64,000 nucleotides of DNA from Unio delphinus (GCA_029339505.1 JAQISU010000071.1:1178001-1242000); one strand, 5' to 3'. Counted from the stretch's first letter, positions 26,163 to 35,291 are shown. Notes: generated by a model from the sequence alone, not told the origin. Made by a program: numbers and translations.

Positions 26163-26410
26163 GATTAGATATCAGACTTGATCAAAATCAACCCAGATCC
26201 GGCGAGTATCCGATAAACGCTATTGATAAGGCGTGTCATGCTCATGATGTCCAATATAAAAGCAGCAATTTGCAACACAAGCATCTCGCGGATGTAAAAT
26301 TAATTCATGCGTTAAATGCTATTCCTGATAAATCTTTCAAAGAAAAGTTGGCTTCATGGTTGGTAAAATCAGCTCTGAAAGGCAAATTGATGTTAGGTGC
26401 CGGTAATTAA
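26120..26410 (+). pseudogene. Phospholipase A2-like domain (parvovirus VP1u type), truncated
   Basis: A plus-strand frame of about 96 codons, without a starting Met, ends 8 bases before the integrase ATG. It shows the order expected of viral PLA2 domains: a Tyr then a calcium-loop-like CDPGTRLD (a Gly is expected where Asp stands), PINAIDKAC, the catalytic His-Asp pair in AHDVQY (HD codons 26243-26248), then a basic helix rich in K, L and A. In parvoviruses this domain breaches endosomal membranes; PLA2-like genes also occur in Polintons and adintoviruses. The missing start and altered Gly loop point to a damaged copy. The 5' part overlaps the ATPase frame antisense at 26120-26162. Confidence 0.7.
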
Positions 26411-26417
26411 TAACAAC

Positions 26418-27377
26418 ATGGAATCTATTTATTATTCTCCAAAAGGATACTGGCGGGGTAAAGCAGCAATCAATAAACTCGCTAGCGCTGCAAAAGTGAA
26501 AAAGGCCACTGCGGCTAATTGGTTATCCAAACAGGCTATATGGCAAATTTATCTACCGCGCCCTAAACAAATCAATTTCTCGCATTTTGATGTTACCGGA
26601 CCCAATGAAGTTCATCAAGCTGATTTATTGTTTTTACCACATGACAACGGTTACAAATACGCGCTAACCGTAGTTGACGTTGCGAGTCGATACAAACAAG
26701 CAGAACCGCTAAAAGCAAAATCATCACCTGAAGTTGCTTCTGCATTTGAAAAGATTTATCGACGAGGCCCACTACGCTGGCCAAATCTGTTACAAGTTGA
26801 TCCTGGCAAGGAATTTCAAGGCGCTGTTTTATCAGCGATGAAACATCACAATGTCACCATCAGACGAGGGCATACTGCGCTACATCGTGATCAGGCAATT
26901 GTTGAACGATTTAATCGGACTCTTGCTGAACGGTTATTTGGATATCAATACGCGAAGGAGTTTATTCAGGATAAAAGATCCCGTGAATGGGTTAAGAGAT
27001 TACCAGCTGTGATTACCGCGCTCAATAACGAGATTACTCGAACAATTAAATTGAAACCTGTCAACGCGATTAAGAAAGCGTCTATACCAAAAATGGAAAT
27101 CCAAAGAATTTCACAAAAAGATTTCAAAGAACCAATTCTTGGTAGTAATGTCACTATTAGGTATTTACACGAACCAGGAGAGCTTGAGGGTGGTAAAAAA
27201 AGAGCTACCGATCCTATTTGGAGTGTCACTACGCATAAGATATACAGTATAACACCATCTACTGGTAGACCTCCAATCTATAAACTGGATTCAACTGCTC
27301 CTCAGCGAGGATTTACTCGACAACAACTACAGGTAATTCCCGAGGATACTCAATTACCACCGCGTGGTCTTAACTAG
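26418..27377 (+). CDS. Polinton integrase (retroviral rve family)
   Basis: Joins the element's ends to host DNA in the nucleus. The 319-residue frame is intact. The start is the ATG at 26418; a longer GTG-led version would overlap the end of the PLA2 frame. The catalytic triad is visible: D69 (HQADLLFLP), D128 (LLQVDPGKEF) and E163 (AIVERFNRTL), a D-D-34-E arrangement of the retroviral and gypsy type. An N-terminal helix-rich region precedes it. The C-terminal part carries the YLHEPGELEGGKKRATDPIW stretch that I recognise from Polinton integrases, a small beta-barrel-like DNA-binding segment. It converges with the helicase-HNH gene, the stop codons overlapping by 8 bases. Confidence 0.93.
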   Translation: MESIYYSPKGYWRGKAAINKLASAAKVKKATAANWLSKQAIWQIYLPRPKQINFSHFDVTGPNEVHQADLLFLPHDNGYKYALTVVDVASRYKQAEPLKAKSSPEVASAFEKIYRRGPLRWPNLLQVDPGKEFQGAVLSAMKHHNVTIRRGHTALHRDQAIVERFNRTLAERLFGYQYAKEFIQDKRSREWVKRLPAVITALNNEITRTIKLKPVNAIKKASIPKMEIQRISQKDFKEPILGSNVTIRYLHEPGELEGGKKRATDPIWSVTTHKIYSITPSTGRPPIYKLDSTAPQRGFTRQQLQVIPEDTQLPPRGLN

Positions 27378-28575
27378 CACCCCTTCGTCTGTTGCACTCA
27401 AGACAAGTCAGCATAACGTTATTTCTGATATGACCAATGCTGCTATTCTTTCTGTGTACGGTAAATTGGCGAGGATCTTTATCCGAATACTGCCAACGCA
27501 TTATACAATTGCAACTCGCGCAGTGATTATTCTGTTGCTGCTTCAGCGTAATTATTAATTCAGCATCAATGTCAAATTCTCGTTGTTTTTTTTTTGTCTT
27601 GTTGTTTGTAACCGGAGAGTTTTTTATCAATAATTTTAACATCAACGATGCTAGCATCATCCATTGTAGTGTCATTATCATCCAGGACAACTCTTCGAAG
27701 TTGATTTATTCTTCGTACTCTGGATACTGCAAGATAGACTAAATTCGACCATTCGATGTGATTATCCACCATCCAAACAATTGTATCTGATATAGTCAAT
27801 CCCTGTGAAGAGTGTATTGTCGCTGCGTAACCTAACGTCACACAATATCATTTAACACGAAAATCTGCTTTTCACTCTTCCCTGGAATATCAACTTCAAT
27901 ATTCTGCTTTCGTGTATCCGAAGGCCTATAACACAACGGTACTGGAAGTGTTGCAAATTTTTCTTTATGCGTTTCAAATAACTTCATCTGAAGTGTGTCT
28001 CTGACTATTTTTCTACTTGCTACTATCAAATCATTTGGTCTACACGTTTCCCAAAAATCATTCATGGGAGTTTCTGAAATTATTTCACACGCTATTTCAC
28101 ATTGGATTTTATCCGGTTGTAATCTAATTAGCGCTTTGAATTCTCGTAATTGTTCATCAAGTGATCTATGGTCGGTATTAATTTCTTCATAATAGTCTAC
28201 AAAACCCTTTAGCCATTCATGTGGGGATGCACCAATAAATGGTGGTGGTTGGCTGTAATCACCGCACATGACGACCTTTGTGTATTTGTTTAACAACCAC
28301 TCGAGAAATGTCTGTAATACTCTCAACGATACCGTTCATATTTCATCCCAGATTATGATTTCAGGAATGAATTTATCACCCATTCGATCAGGGGTCCATT
28401 CATCGCCTTTCCATCGAAAGAAACTATGATAAGTACAGGCATTTACCCCTCGTTGTTTCATCTCTCTGGCGAGTTTGTGAGTTGGTGTTAACACAGTCAT
28501 GGTTGACCGACGAAATAATTCAATTGCACGAGTTGTCTTTCCTGACCCACCACAACCGTTTAAATAAACTGTCTT
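27370..28575 (-). pseudogene. Superfamily 1 helicase plus C-terminal HNH domain (end of PolB fusion)
   Basis: Read on minus, this follows the polymerase in the same frame with only a TAA between. Walker A GCGGSGKTT lies near 28535-28558, then a TPTHKLA motif, a YHSFF segment and Walker B IIIWDEI, immediately followed by a TGA at 28336-28338. Then come GDYSQPPPF (motif III), a PSDTRKQN segment and, after a small deletion with a frame change near 27840, TIHSSQGLT and YLAVSRV (motifs V-VI). A T-rich homopolymer near 27587-27596 shifts frame into a Cys/His module: CASC, a QFTVHRKNSSIGH segment and CLECN, an HNH-like zinc-bound nuclease fold. The helicase would unwind DNA for the element's polymerase. 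At least three breaks make it non-functional. Confidence 0.85.
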
Positions 28576-30706
28576 TTATCTACATATTGGATCAGATACC
28601 GGTGGTGCATTAGAAAATTCTGATTGAATCTCATCACACTTTAAGTACTTTTCATCCATGGTAACATCTGCCGATTTACAATACTCATGTAGCGTTTCCT
28701 TTTTGAATCTCCAACGTCCCCAATTTGCCTCCGGATCTGTGAATTTAGCTACATCTGATTTGTATTTCTCCTGGATATACATAGAATCAGTGGCTACTCT
28801 AACTGCGGTATTAGGAAATCTATTTATCATCGAAAATAAATTGATAGAAGCATAAGCTAGCATAGAACTTCTCAAATGCATATATTGTTTAATATATCCA
28901 TCACAATAGGTAACAATTGTACCTAATCGTCTTCCATCGGATAGGAAAGCGTCTTTACGATTTACAAGTTTTCCCTGTTTCGTTAAATCCGTTACAATAA
29001 AATCGTATTCAGCGATGTCTATGATCAACCGCGAAGAATATTTTGCATTGTCGTATCTTCCACCCTGGGTAAATTTACCGATTATTCTTCGTCCAAAATA
29101 TTTTGCTTGTTCTTTTTTAATTTCAAATAACTTCTTAGACCAATTCATGATTTGTTCTTCATTGAAATCTGGAAACTGTTTTCGCTGTTCGCTAATTATA
29201 CGATCTAGATCGGGTTGTGGTAGCCAAACTTCTTTCTGAGCTCGATAGCATATAATAGCTTCGGAAACAATCAACGATATTAGCATACCACAATCAATCA
29301 TATATCGTAGTAACACTATTGGCATCCAGGCCTTTTCAGATATATGTCTACCAAGCCAAAGATAACTACACGGATGTAACCCTGTAGCGAATTCGAATGA
29401 TATCACACGAGCGAATCCAGTTAAATCAAAATCAGGCAATGGACCATTAATCGCAACACGAGTCATTTCATGCATGGGGTGTCCAAATCGTTTAAAATAG
29501 TTACTACATTCTCCATACCCGAGAAAACTTCCAGGATGACACGCGGATATATCAATTGAAATCATACCATCACGATGGTATTTCGTATTCCACAGTCCTC
29601 CATGACCAAATTTGACGCAACTCAATTTAACGTCCTCTAGAAAATCACTTGTGTTGGACGCCATGAGTTTTTTTCTCTTGCGAAGTGAGCTACCACTGAT
29701 GGAATAGTAAAACTATCCGTTAATAGTTTTTCATGGGAACTCTCCGGTGAAAAATCACTAGCGATTTTTCTCATTCTGTTATCTAATTCTTCAACGCGAT
29801 ATAATTCACCATTTGGTCTTACAAATTGATCAAATCCTATTTCGGGATCTTCATCACTTCTAAGTAACCACACTGACACAGGATCATCTTTACACAACGC
29901 ATGAATAGAATCAAATAATTTCTCTTCATAGAAAACATCCCCGACGAACTCCTTAGGGATATATCTCACGGTTCTATCTCGTGGAAATATTGTTACTGCA
30001 GGTGTCCACGCGTGTTCGTTATGATCTATAATTTTAATTGGAGCTCCTCGCGATTGATATTTCGGTTCGTATAATACTTCTCCGGTTATTGTTGTTACTG
30101 ATATTGGGAATTTTAATGATGCTTTTAATTTAGCTATATCAGAAATCTTTGCACCGTGCTGTTTCACTGTCAGTTCCCATTCGGTTATTTTCCTACGTCG
30201 CAGATCATTTAGTTTATTTCCTCGGGATGCATTTGTGAAATGTTCCATTACCCGTGTTGCTACACAATTCAGTGAACTAGAATATTTCATAGGAGCTAGT
30301 TTTGCAATATCGGGTTTATCATTTAACGGATATATCCCATAAACAATTGCTGTTACAGGATAAGATCTCTCGTAGTATGGTTTGTCAATACCAGTTAGAA
30401 TTCCTGGTTTGGAATCTCTACTCACAATGACAGTTTTTTTTTCCTTGAGGATTGGTTCAAATTTATCCCTGATAATCCATTAGCCTTCGACTTCGATAAT
30501 GAATTTTATTCTGAAAAAATACTTCTGTTGGGAATTGCTTTGCAATTTACCCTTGGATTTCCAGCCCCTTGGCGGGCCAAGGTGTGAAATTATCTCAGCT
30601 GCTCTTTCCTCGTTCATAGTAGCATCGATGTTGGGTACATTGACATCTTCATCAATAATTCGAAATGTCGACCAACAGTATACTGCACCGTCTCTTTAGA
30701 ATTCAT
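28576..30706 (-). pseudogene. Polinton family B DNA polymerase
   Basis: Three in-register pieces on minus make about 700 codons. The N-terminal piece (to about 30480) is closed by a TAA at 30480-30482. The middle is 29637-30479 and includes a HNEHAW box. A T7 run at 29668-29674 (A7 in the gene) shifts frame into the C-terminal piece. The C-terminal piece shows motif A as SIDISACHPGSF, a YIKQYMHLRSSMLAYA region corresponding to motif B, and motif C as VATDSMY (one Asp of the usual DTDS pair present). Family B polymerases of Polintons are thought to start from a terminal protein. The ATG at 30704-30706 overlaps the end of the repeat-protein gene, although a frame change near 30695 follows it. 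The stop at 28576-28578 is followed without any Met by the helicase. Confidence 0.85.
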
Positions 30707-31025
30707 TAAAACACTCCCTGATTTTACCCAGTATAGTTCTATCGCCGATTAGACGTTTTGGTGTATCAGAGACTCTATCGAGATTGAATTTATTATTTTT
30801 CCAAGGCTTAATTTTCGATAATCTTTGGAACTCCTTATCAAGATTGAATTTAGTATTTTTACAGGGCTTAATTTTCGATAATCTTTGGAACTCCTTATCA
30901 AGATTGAATTTAGCATTTTTCCAGGGCTTAATTTTCGATAATCTTTGGAATTCTTTCATGGTATAATCAATGAATTTAGCATTTTTCCAGGGCTTAATTT
31001 TCGATAATATCTTGAACTCCTCCAT
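30696..31025 (-). CDS. Small basic protein built of 20-residue repeats
   Basis: An open frame of 109 codons starts at the ATG at 31023-31025, which is preceded by ATTATAAC, a promoter-like box shared with other genes of the element. It consists of four copies of a 20-residue unit around FQRLSKIKPWKN, encoded by a 60-bp tandem repeat, followed by a unique basic tail. The last codons overlap the polymerase start. Trp and Lys spacing suggests a nucleic-acid or peptide ligand repeat, but I know no family for it. The open frame in every copy and the strand shared with the polymerase favour a real early gene. Confidence 0.55.
   Translation of the reverse strand: MEEFKILSKIKPWKNAKFIDYTMKEFQRLSKIKPWKNAKFNLDKEFQRLSKIKPCKNTKFNLDKEFQRLSKIKPWKNNKFNLDRVSDTPKRLIGDRTILGKIRECFNEF
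30778..31023. repeat. 60-bp tandem repeat, four copies
   Basis: Successive 60-bp blocks share TTTTTCCAGGGCTTAATTTT followed by CGATAATCTTTGGAA. The two middle blocks are almost identical; the outer two are diverged. The unit length is a multiple of three, so the coding frame is kept. Confidence 0.95.
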
Positions 31026-31067
31026 GTTATAATTAAAACAAGTATTTAAATAGAAAAATATAGTATA

Positions 31068-31361
31068 ATGAATCACTGCAAGTGGCTTATGATTGGATCA
31101 ATAACCCCGTGTAACAAATCATGCAGAAGCGAATTCTGTGGGTATCATTTACAAAGCGTTCGCAACGGTTCCTTCGGCGCTCTCCCATGCCTCCGATGTG
31201 GGGTGGGCGTTAGAGGAAAATCACAATTATGTCTCAGTTGCGGCGGCAAACGATACAGGGAACTAAAATGCTACTATGACAAACGAATAAAAAATACCGT
31301 CATTGACCCTAACGATGACAAAATTATAAAATCCCTCAAGATTATATCAAGAGATTTATAA
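31068..31361 (+). CDS. Cys-rich zinc-binding small protein
   Basis: Ninety-seven codons divergent from the repeat protein, with the start preceded by TATA directly at the ATG (AGTATAATG). Two Cys clusters are seen: an N-terminal C-x3-C-x4-C-x2-H set (CNKSCRSEFCGYH) and a central CLRCGVGVRG..LCLSCGG, a zinc-ribbon-like C-x2-C ... C-x2-C. The C-terminus is basic and helical. This would suit a small transcription factor or DNA-binding accessory protein; the function is an inference. It sits in a 42-bp divergent promoter region with the minus-strand replication genes. Confidence 0.65.
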   Translation: MNHCKWLMIGSITPCNKSCRSEFCGYHLQSVRNGSFGALPCLRCGVGVRGKSQLCLSCGGKRYRELKCYYDKRIKNTVIDPNDDKIIKSLKIISRDL

Positions 31362-31402
31362 TTAAAGCAGATATAAATTAGACAAATAGTATTATTATAT
31401 AA

Positions 31403-31894
31403 ATGAGCCAAGATTTCAGACCCCATCCAGTGCTTGTTAATTACGAAGCCTCCAATGATGGTGTTGTCAGGCACCGCAGACTAAAAAAACGGGTTGGATT
31501 TCTGAATAATATGGGATATTTGCTGCTTAGTGTTAGAAATAAAACATATCTCTGTCATAGAATTATTTTAGAATGTCATAACGGATTTATCGAAGACGGC
31601 CTTGTTATTGATCACATAAATGGCGTGAAGACTGATAACTGTCTTGGGAATCTTCAAGCCGTCTCACAAAGTCGGAATTCAAAATTAGGTGGAACTGGCA
31701 AACACGCAAAACGCCCTAGTGGGGTCAAATCGTTTGATTTAGAAACCAAAGAGGAGAAAATATTTCAATCAATAAATGAAGCCAGTAGATACTTTGACAT
31801 TTGTAGGGCTTCAAAACGATTTGTTGCAGAAAATATAATTAAAACTGTTCTGTCAAAAAAGACAGGTCACAGGATAAAATTCGTATACACCTGA
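31403..31894 (+). CDS. HNH homing-type endonuclease with NUMOD-like domains
   Basis: A complete frame of 163 codons; the ATG is preceded by TATATAA. The N-terminus (NYEASNDGVVRH) resembles NUMOD4. The middle carries the HNH_3-type core: CHRIILECH, then VIDHINGVKTDNCLGNLQ and SRN. The C-terminal VKSFDLETKEEKIFQSINEA followed by a helix-turn-helix-like stretch resembles NUMOD1. Such enzymes are common in phages and giant viruses, where they cut unoccupied alleles. The gene is free-standing, with no intron or intein seen around it. It is intact, so it was either recently acquired or still selected before insertion. Confidence 0.85.
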   Translation: MSQDFRPHPVLVNYEASNDGVVRHRRLKKRVGFLNNMGYLLLSVRNKTYLCHRIILECHNGFIEDGLVIDHINGVKTDNCLGNLQAVSQSRNSKLGGTGKHAKRPSGVKSFDLETKEEKIFQSINEASRYFDICRASKRFVAENIIKTVLSKKTGHRIKFVYT

Positions 31895-33440
31895 AACGAT
31901 TCAAGGGAGATAAATCCTTTATGGATCAATCCGCCGCAACTCACACTCTACTCACTAATTTCCCTTGTATTATGACGTCAAAGGAATTGTGCCGTCTGCT
32001 ATTACCTGTAGAGAGAGTATATACCTTGACTAGACGCGCATACGTGACTGTAATGGAGTAAATACATAGTTTCGGTAGAGCTGTATTTATCAATTCTAAA
32101 ACCTTTTATTGTCGCTTTGACTAAAACTGCATTATTTAAATAGTTGTATTTATTTACATAATCTATAATACACTTTTAGTACAAACGTTCTTTATAATCC
32201 AGCGCATTACCTATGTTCGCTCAGCCGGAACGAGTATGAAACACTACAGTTTCCCATTCATTGAAGTAGGTGGGCGTGGTTAAAATTCCTCTGTATACAG
32301 CTCTTTGTGATTTAATCGATAATGCATTTTGTCTAGAGGATTAGAACAGAGTAAATATATGCTGTTATCTAACAACTGTATTCTTTTGTTTAGTGTTTTA
32401 TTCAAATATTTGTTTGTTTTAAATGTTGTGAAACAGCATTAATAAGTAATTCAAGGAAATAAAATAACAACACCCGTGAATCAACGCTGCTGTATTAGTC
32501 GCCTTATATATGTTATGACTCGTAATAAGCTTGGGGCTTTCGAAAGCCAATCGACCAATCAAAACTAACCAACGCCTTTAACACGGGCGTGTGGTTGTTT
32601 TTTGTCAATCATGCAACCGGGTTAATTAAGTTTGGTTGCTTTTGATTGGTTGGATTGGCCGTAGAAAATCTGCCCCGTCGTTTCATGTTTGTGCTGTCTT
32701 GTGCCGTCCCACATCATTATATCACAAATTCCATCATCGTTCCATTGAATTATAATCCATCCTTAATTAAGTTAATTAAGTATATGTATGACTACAATCT
32801 GCCGCAACACTCGAGCGGAGATATATATGGCATTGTGCCGCCCCCACATCATTACATCACAAATTCCATCATCGTTCCATTGAATTATAATCCATCCTTA
32901 ATTAAGTTAATTAAGTATATGTATGACTACAATCTGCTGCAACACTCGAGCGGAGTCATATATATGCCATTGTGCCGCCCCCACATCATTACATCACAAA
33001 TTCCATCATCGTTTCATTGAATAATACCATCCTTAATTAAGTATATGTAGTGCCGTCCCCCAACTTTGGGCTTACTTGGATGTGAAGGCAACCAAGGAGT
33101 TCCAAAGATGTGTTGTCGTATATGTAACCTCTGGGTCTTTCTGACGTCATAAGGCGCCAGCGGGATTGCCAAATGGGGTTTTCCTTAATTAAGTTAGTTA
33201 AGTACATGTAGTGATGTGTCCCCCAAGCATATCTTCTGGGCGGTCTAAGATGGTGTTTGCCACGTTAGGCCTCCCGCCGGAGATGTATGTTTCGGGTTAC
33301 TTCGGGCTTACTTGGATGCGAAGGCACCCAAGGAGTTCCAAAGATGAGTGTTGTGCTGTCCTTAATTAAGTTAATAAAGTAACCTCTGGGTCTCTCTGAC
33401 GTCATAGGGCGCCAGCGGGATTGCCAAATGAGTGTTATTT
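31895..33440. repeat. Non-coding block with two families of direct repeats
   Basis: No gene lies in 1.5 kb of an otherwise dense element. At about 32707-33020 a unit of about 125-130 bp (CACATCATTACATCACAAATTCC ... TTAATTAAG ... CTCGAGCGGAG) is repeated nearly three times. At about 33065-33430 a larger unit appears twice: GGCTTACTTGGATG..AAGGC with AAGGAGTTCCAAAGATG, then AACCTCTGGGTCT..CTGACGTCAT and GCGCCAGCGGGATTGCCAAATG. The TTAATTAAGTTAATTAAG motif recurs in both families. It may be a nested host insertion or a cis-acting region such as an origin; I see no clear insertion boundaries. Confidence 0.6.
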
Positions 33441-33488
33441 TTTTAATAATTAGAGGTAAAATGTATTATATTATATTTTTATAAAACT

Positions 33489-33845
33489 ATGGATATCAAA
33501 GATGTAAATTCTATAATTGCTGAAATTTCAATTTTAAAGAATCGAGGGATAATATTATCTAAAGATCTCGACTGTGACAGGATTGCCTCGGAATATGAAG
33601 ACATTGAGTATCAGTCTAGTAAGGGTCGTTATGTTTTACCTAAGATGTACAGACTCGTGAAAGGAATTCAAAAGTCCATCTATGCTTGTTTGTACGGTAA
33701 CGATATTGATGTATTTATAACGCTATTTAGCACCGTTGAAGCAATACGTCAAAAGCTCGGCCAAGAGTATCAAAAACGAGCTGAAATTAGTTCTAAGGTT
33801 CGTGATATTAGAAAAATATTAAACAAGGAAAAACCAGTATCCTAA
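33489..33845 (+). CDS. Hypothetical helical Polinton protein
   Basis: A complete 118-codon frame whose ATG follows TTTTTATAAAACT, the start-proximal TATAA seen elsewhere in the element. It is predominantly charged and helical, with a KMYRLVKGIQKSIYACL segment in the middle and a Lys/Arg-rich end. No membrane helix, no Cys cluster and no recognised family. It is the first plus gene after the repeat block and converges with the small minus gene at 33928-34206; an inverted repeat lies between them. Confidence 0.55.
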   Translation: MDIKDVNSIIAEISILKNRGIILSKDLDCDRIASEYEDIEYQSSKGRYVLPKMYRLVKGIQKSIYACLYGNDIDVFITLFSTVEAIRQKLGQEYQKRAEISSKVRDIRKILNKEKPVS

Positions 33846-33935
33846 CCACGTGAGCGTTACTATAAAAAAATAGGCTTTCAGTAAATTTTCAGTAAAAAAA
33901 TTTTTTTTTTAGCGTTTTTTGTAACACTCACATGG
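33846..33935. terminator. Stem-loop between convergent genes
   Basis: CCACGTGAGCGTTAC (33846-33860) and GTAACACTCACATGG (33921-33935) form a 15-bp inverted repeat with two wobble or mismatched positions. They enclose about 60 bp rich in A and T runs. It spans both gene ends, so it could end transcription in both directions, as hairpins do in some large DNA viruses. The role is inferred. Confidence 0.45.
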
Positions 33936-34206
33936 GATTTTCTCCTGAAAGGATACTCAGCAGTTTGGGCTTGCTCATGCAGTTATGTGCGTACTGGATG
34001 ATCTGGTTGTGGTAGCAAGTAATCACCGCGACGCCTCCATTTTCACGTAGTTGTTGTTGTTGCCGCGTCGTTAACAAAAATCGTTCATCGCCGTTCTCAG
34101 ATATTACAATTCTGAAACCCCCAGCGATGTTATTTCTGAAACACTCGCGGATAGCGTCGTACAGTTTAACCTTGTCCGAGATGGATACGTTAGCTTGATG
34201 GTACAT
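33928..34206 (-). CDS. Small hypothetical protein, minus strand
   Basis: An open frame of 92 codons starting at an ATG preceded by TTAAATA. Notable parts are YDAIRECFRNNI, RIVISENGDERFLL, a short poly-Gln stretch (RQQQQLRE) and a Cys/His-containing middle (TCYHNQIIQYAHNC). Globular, not basic, no signal peptide. No family recognised. It is the only minus gene in the right half, so it may belong to an early or regulatory set. Confidence 0.45.
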   Translation of the reverse strand: MYHQANVSISDKVKLYDAIRECFRNNIAGGFRIVISENGDERFLLTTRQQQQLRENGGVAVITCYHNQIIQYAHNCMSKPKLLSILSGENPM

Positions 34207-34280
34207 TATTTAATAACTCAGCTTTTAATTGTGATAGTTTCACATTTAAAAACTCAGTTCACAAACACTATATAGTAGGT

Positions 34281-35257
34281 GAATCGCTTACAACTAAATT
34301 AGCCCGAGAGCGGCTAGCAGCAATTAAAAAGTTTATACCGGTTCGAGACAGACTTCGTGAGAAACTTCAACAACGACAACAAGCGCAGACTGACTTTTCT
34401 GTGTCAAGTGAACAACTGTTCGCCCCGGTAACTAAGGCGACCAGCGATGTGAAAACAGCAACTGAACGAGCAATATTTGGAGATATTCCTGAGGAAGGCA
34501 AGCGATGAGAAGTGCCTGTTCTTGGTGTGCTTGAAAAAATTTCAGCAGAGACCGAACAAACACGCGCAGGGATACAACAGCTATCCAGTGATATAAAAAC
34601 TCAACACGAAATTGAACAATTAGCTGATATTGATGATTCTGCGCCTGAACCACAACCTGTTGATGTCACCCCAAGAGGTGTTCCCTTTATAGACAAACTA
34701 ACCGAAGAAGCTATAACAGAAATCAAACGACCTCAATTAATAAAACTCGAAGATTATAGGATTTTTGGTGATTTTGCCGCCCAAAGCTTTCATTCTAGAA
34801 AGGACTTTTTAAAAGACGAGTACAAAAACAGTAGAATAAGCCGAGATGAATGGGCTGATTGGTTGTATAAAACGAATAAGGGGATTGGCCGTTTAAATAA
34901 AAGAGAATTGGGATATAAAGAATTTAGAAAGGGAATTGATGAGTATGATGAAACTGATACAACTGAGAAAACAAGCGGAAAAGGATATTCGATTAAAAAT
35001 CCTTTGGATTTTAACGCAACCGTGACATGTCCTGGTAATATTCTCAGTGATATATCACGGTTGGAAGTACTTATGGGCGGAAAACGAGCGGAAATAACTC
35101 TCCGGAAATAATTAATGAGGCCGCTGATATTTGCAGGCGGTTATTTGCCGGTGGTATCATGGACATTAATGTATATCGAGAACTCACTGCTGAATTAGTT
35201 GAAAATCCCAAAGATGCCCATGGTTATGATGAAAATCCTATGGATCTTAGCGATTGA
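34281..35257 (+). pseudogene. Conserved Polinton protein of about 320 aa, two breaks
   Basis: The frame begins without an ATG near 34281 (TKLARERL) and meets a TGA at 34506-34508. It resumes at 34509 and runs to about 35085, where a frame change is needed to reach the real end at 35257. Its parts are a basic N-terminus, a coiled-coil-like EQTRAGIQQLSSDIKTQHEIEQL, an acidic/Pro stretch, a conserved core with FHSRKDFLKDEY and WADWLYK, and a C-terminal INEAADICRRLFAGGIMDINVYREL. The same blocks recur in the decayed second copy (56079-57985), which shows the family is conserved. Position directly before the pX-like and capsid genes suggests a virion role. Function unknown. Confidence 0.65.
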
Positions 35258-35262
35258 TCACT

Positions 35263-35287
35263 AATTGAAAAACTACTAGTTTTATAA
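35263..35287 (+). promoter_or_regulatory. Late-promoter-like block before the pX-like gene
   Basis: AATTGAAAA, then ACTAGT, then TTTATAA just before the ATG at 35292. The same three-part block precedes the major capsid gene and, less perfectly, the fibre-like and membrane genes. Confidence 0.5.
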
Positions 35288-35291
35288 CAAG

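Noticed and set aside
26397..26417. GTG start seven codons upstream of the integrase ATG
   Set aside because: It overlaps the PLA2-like stop. The ATG at 26418 gives a complete integrase.
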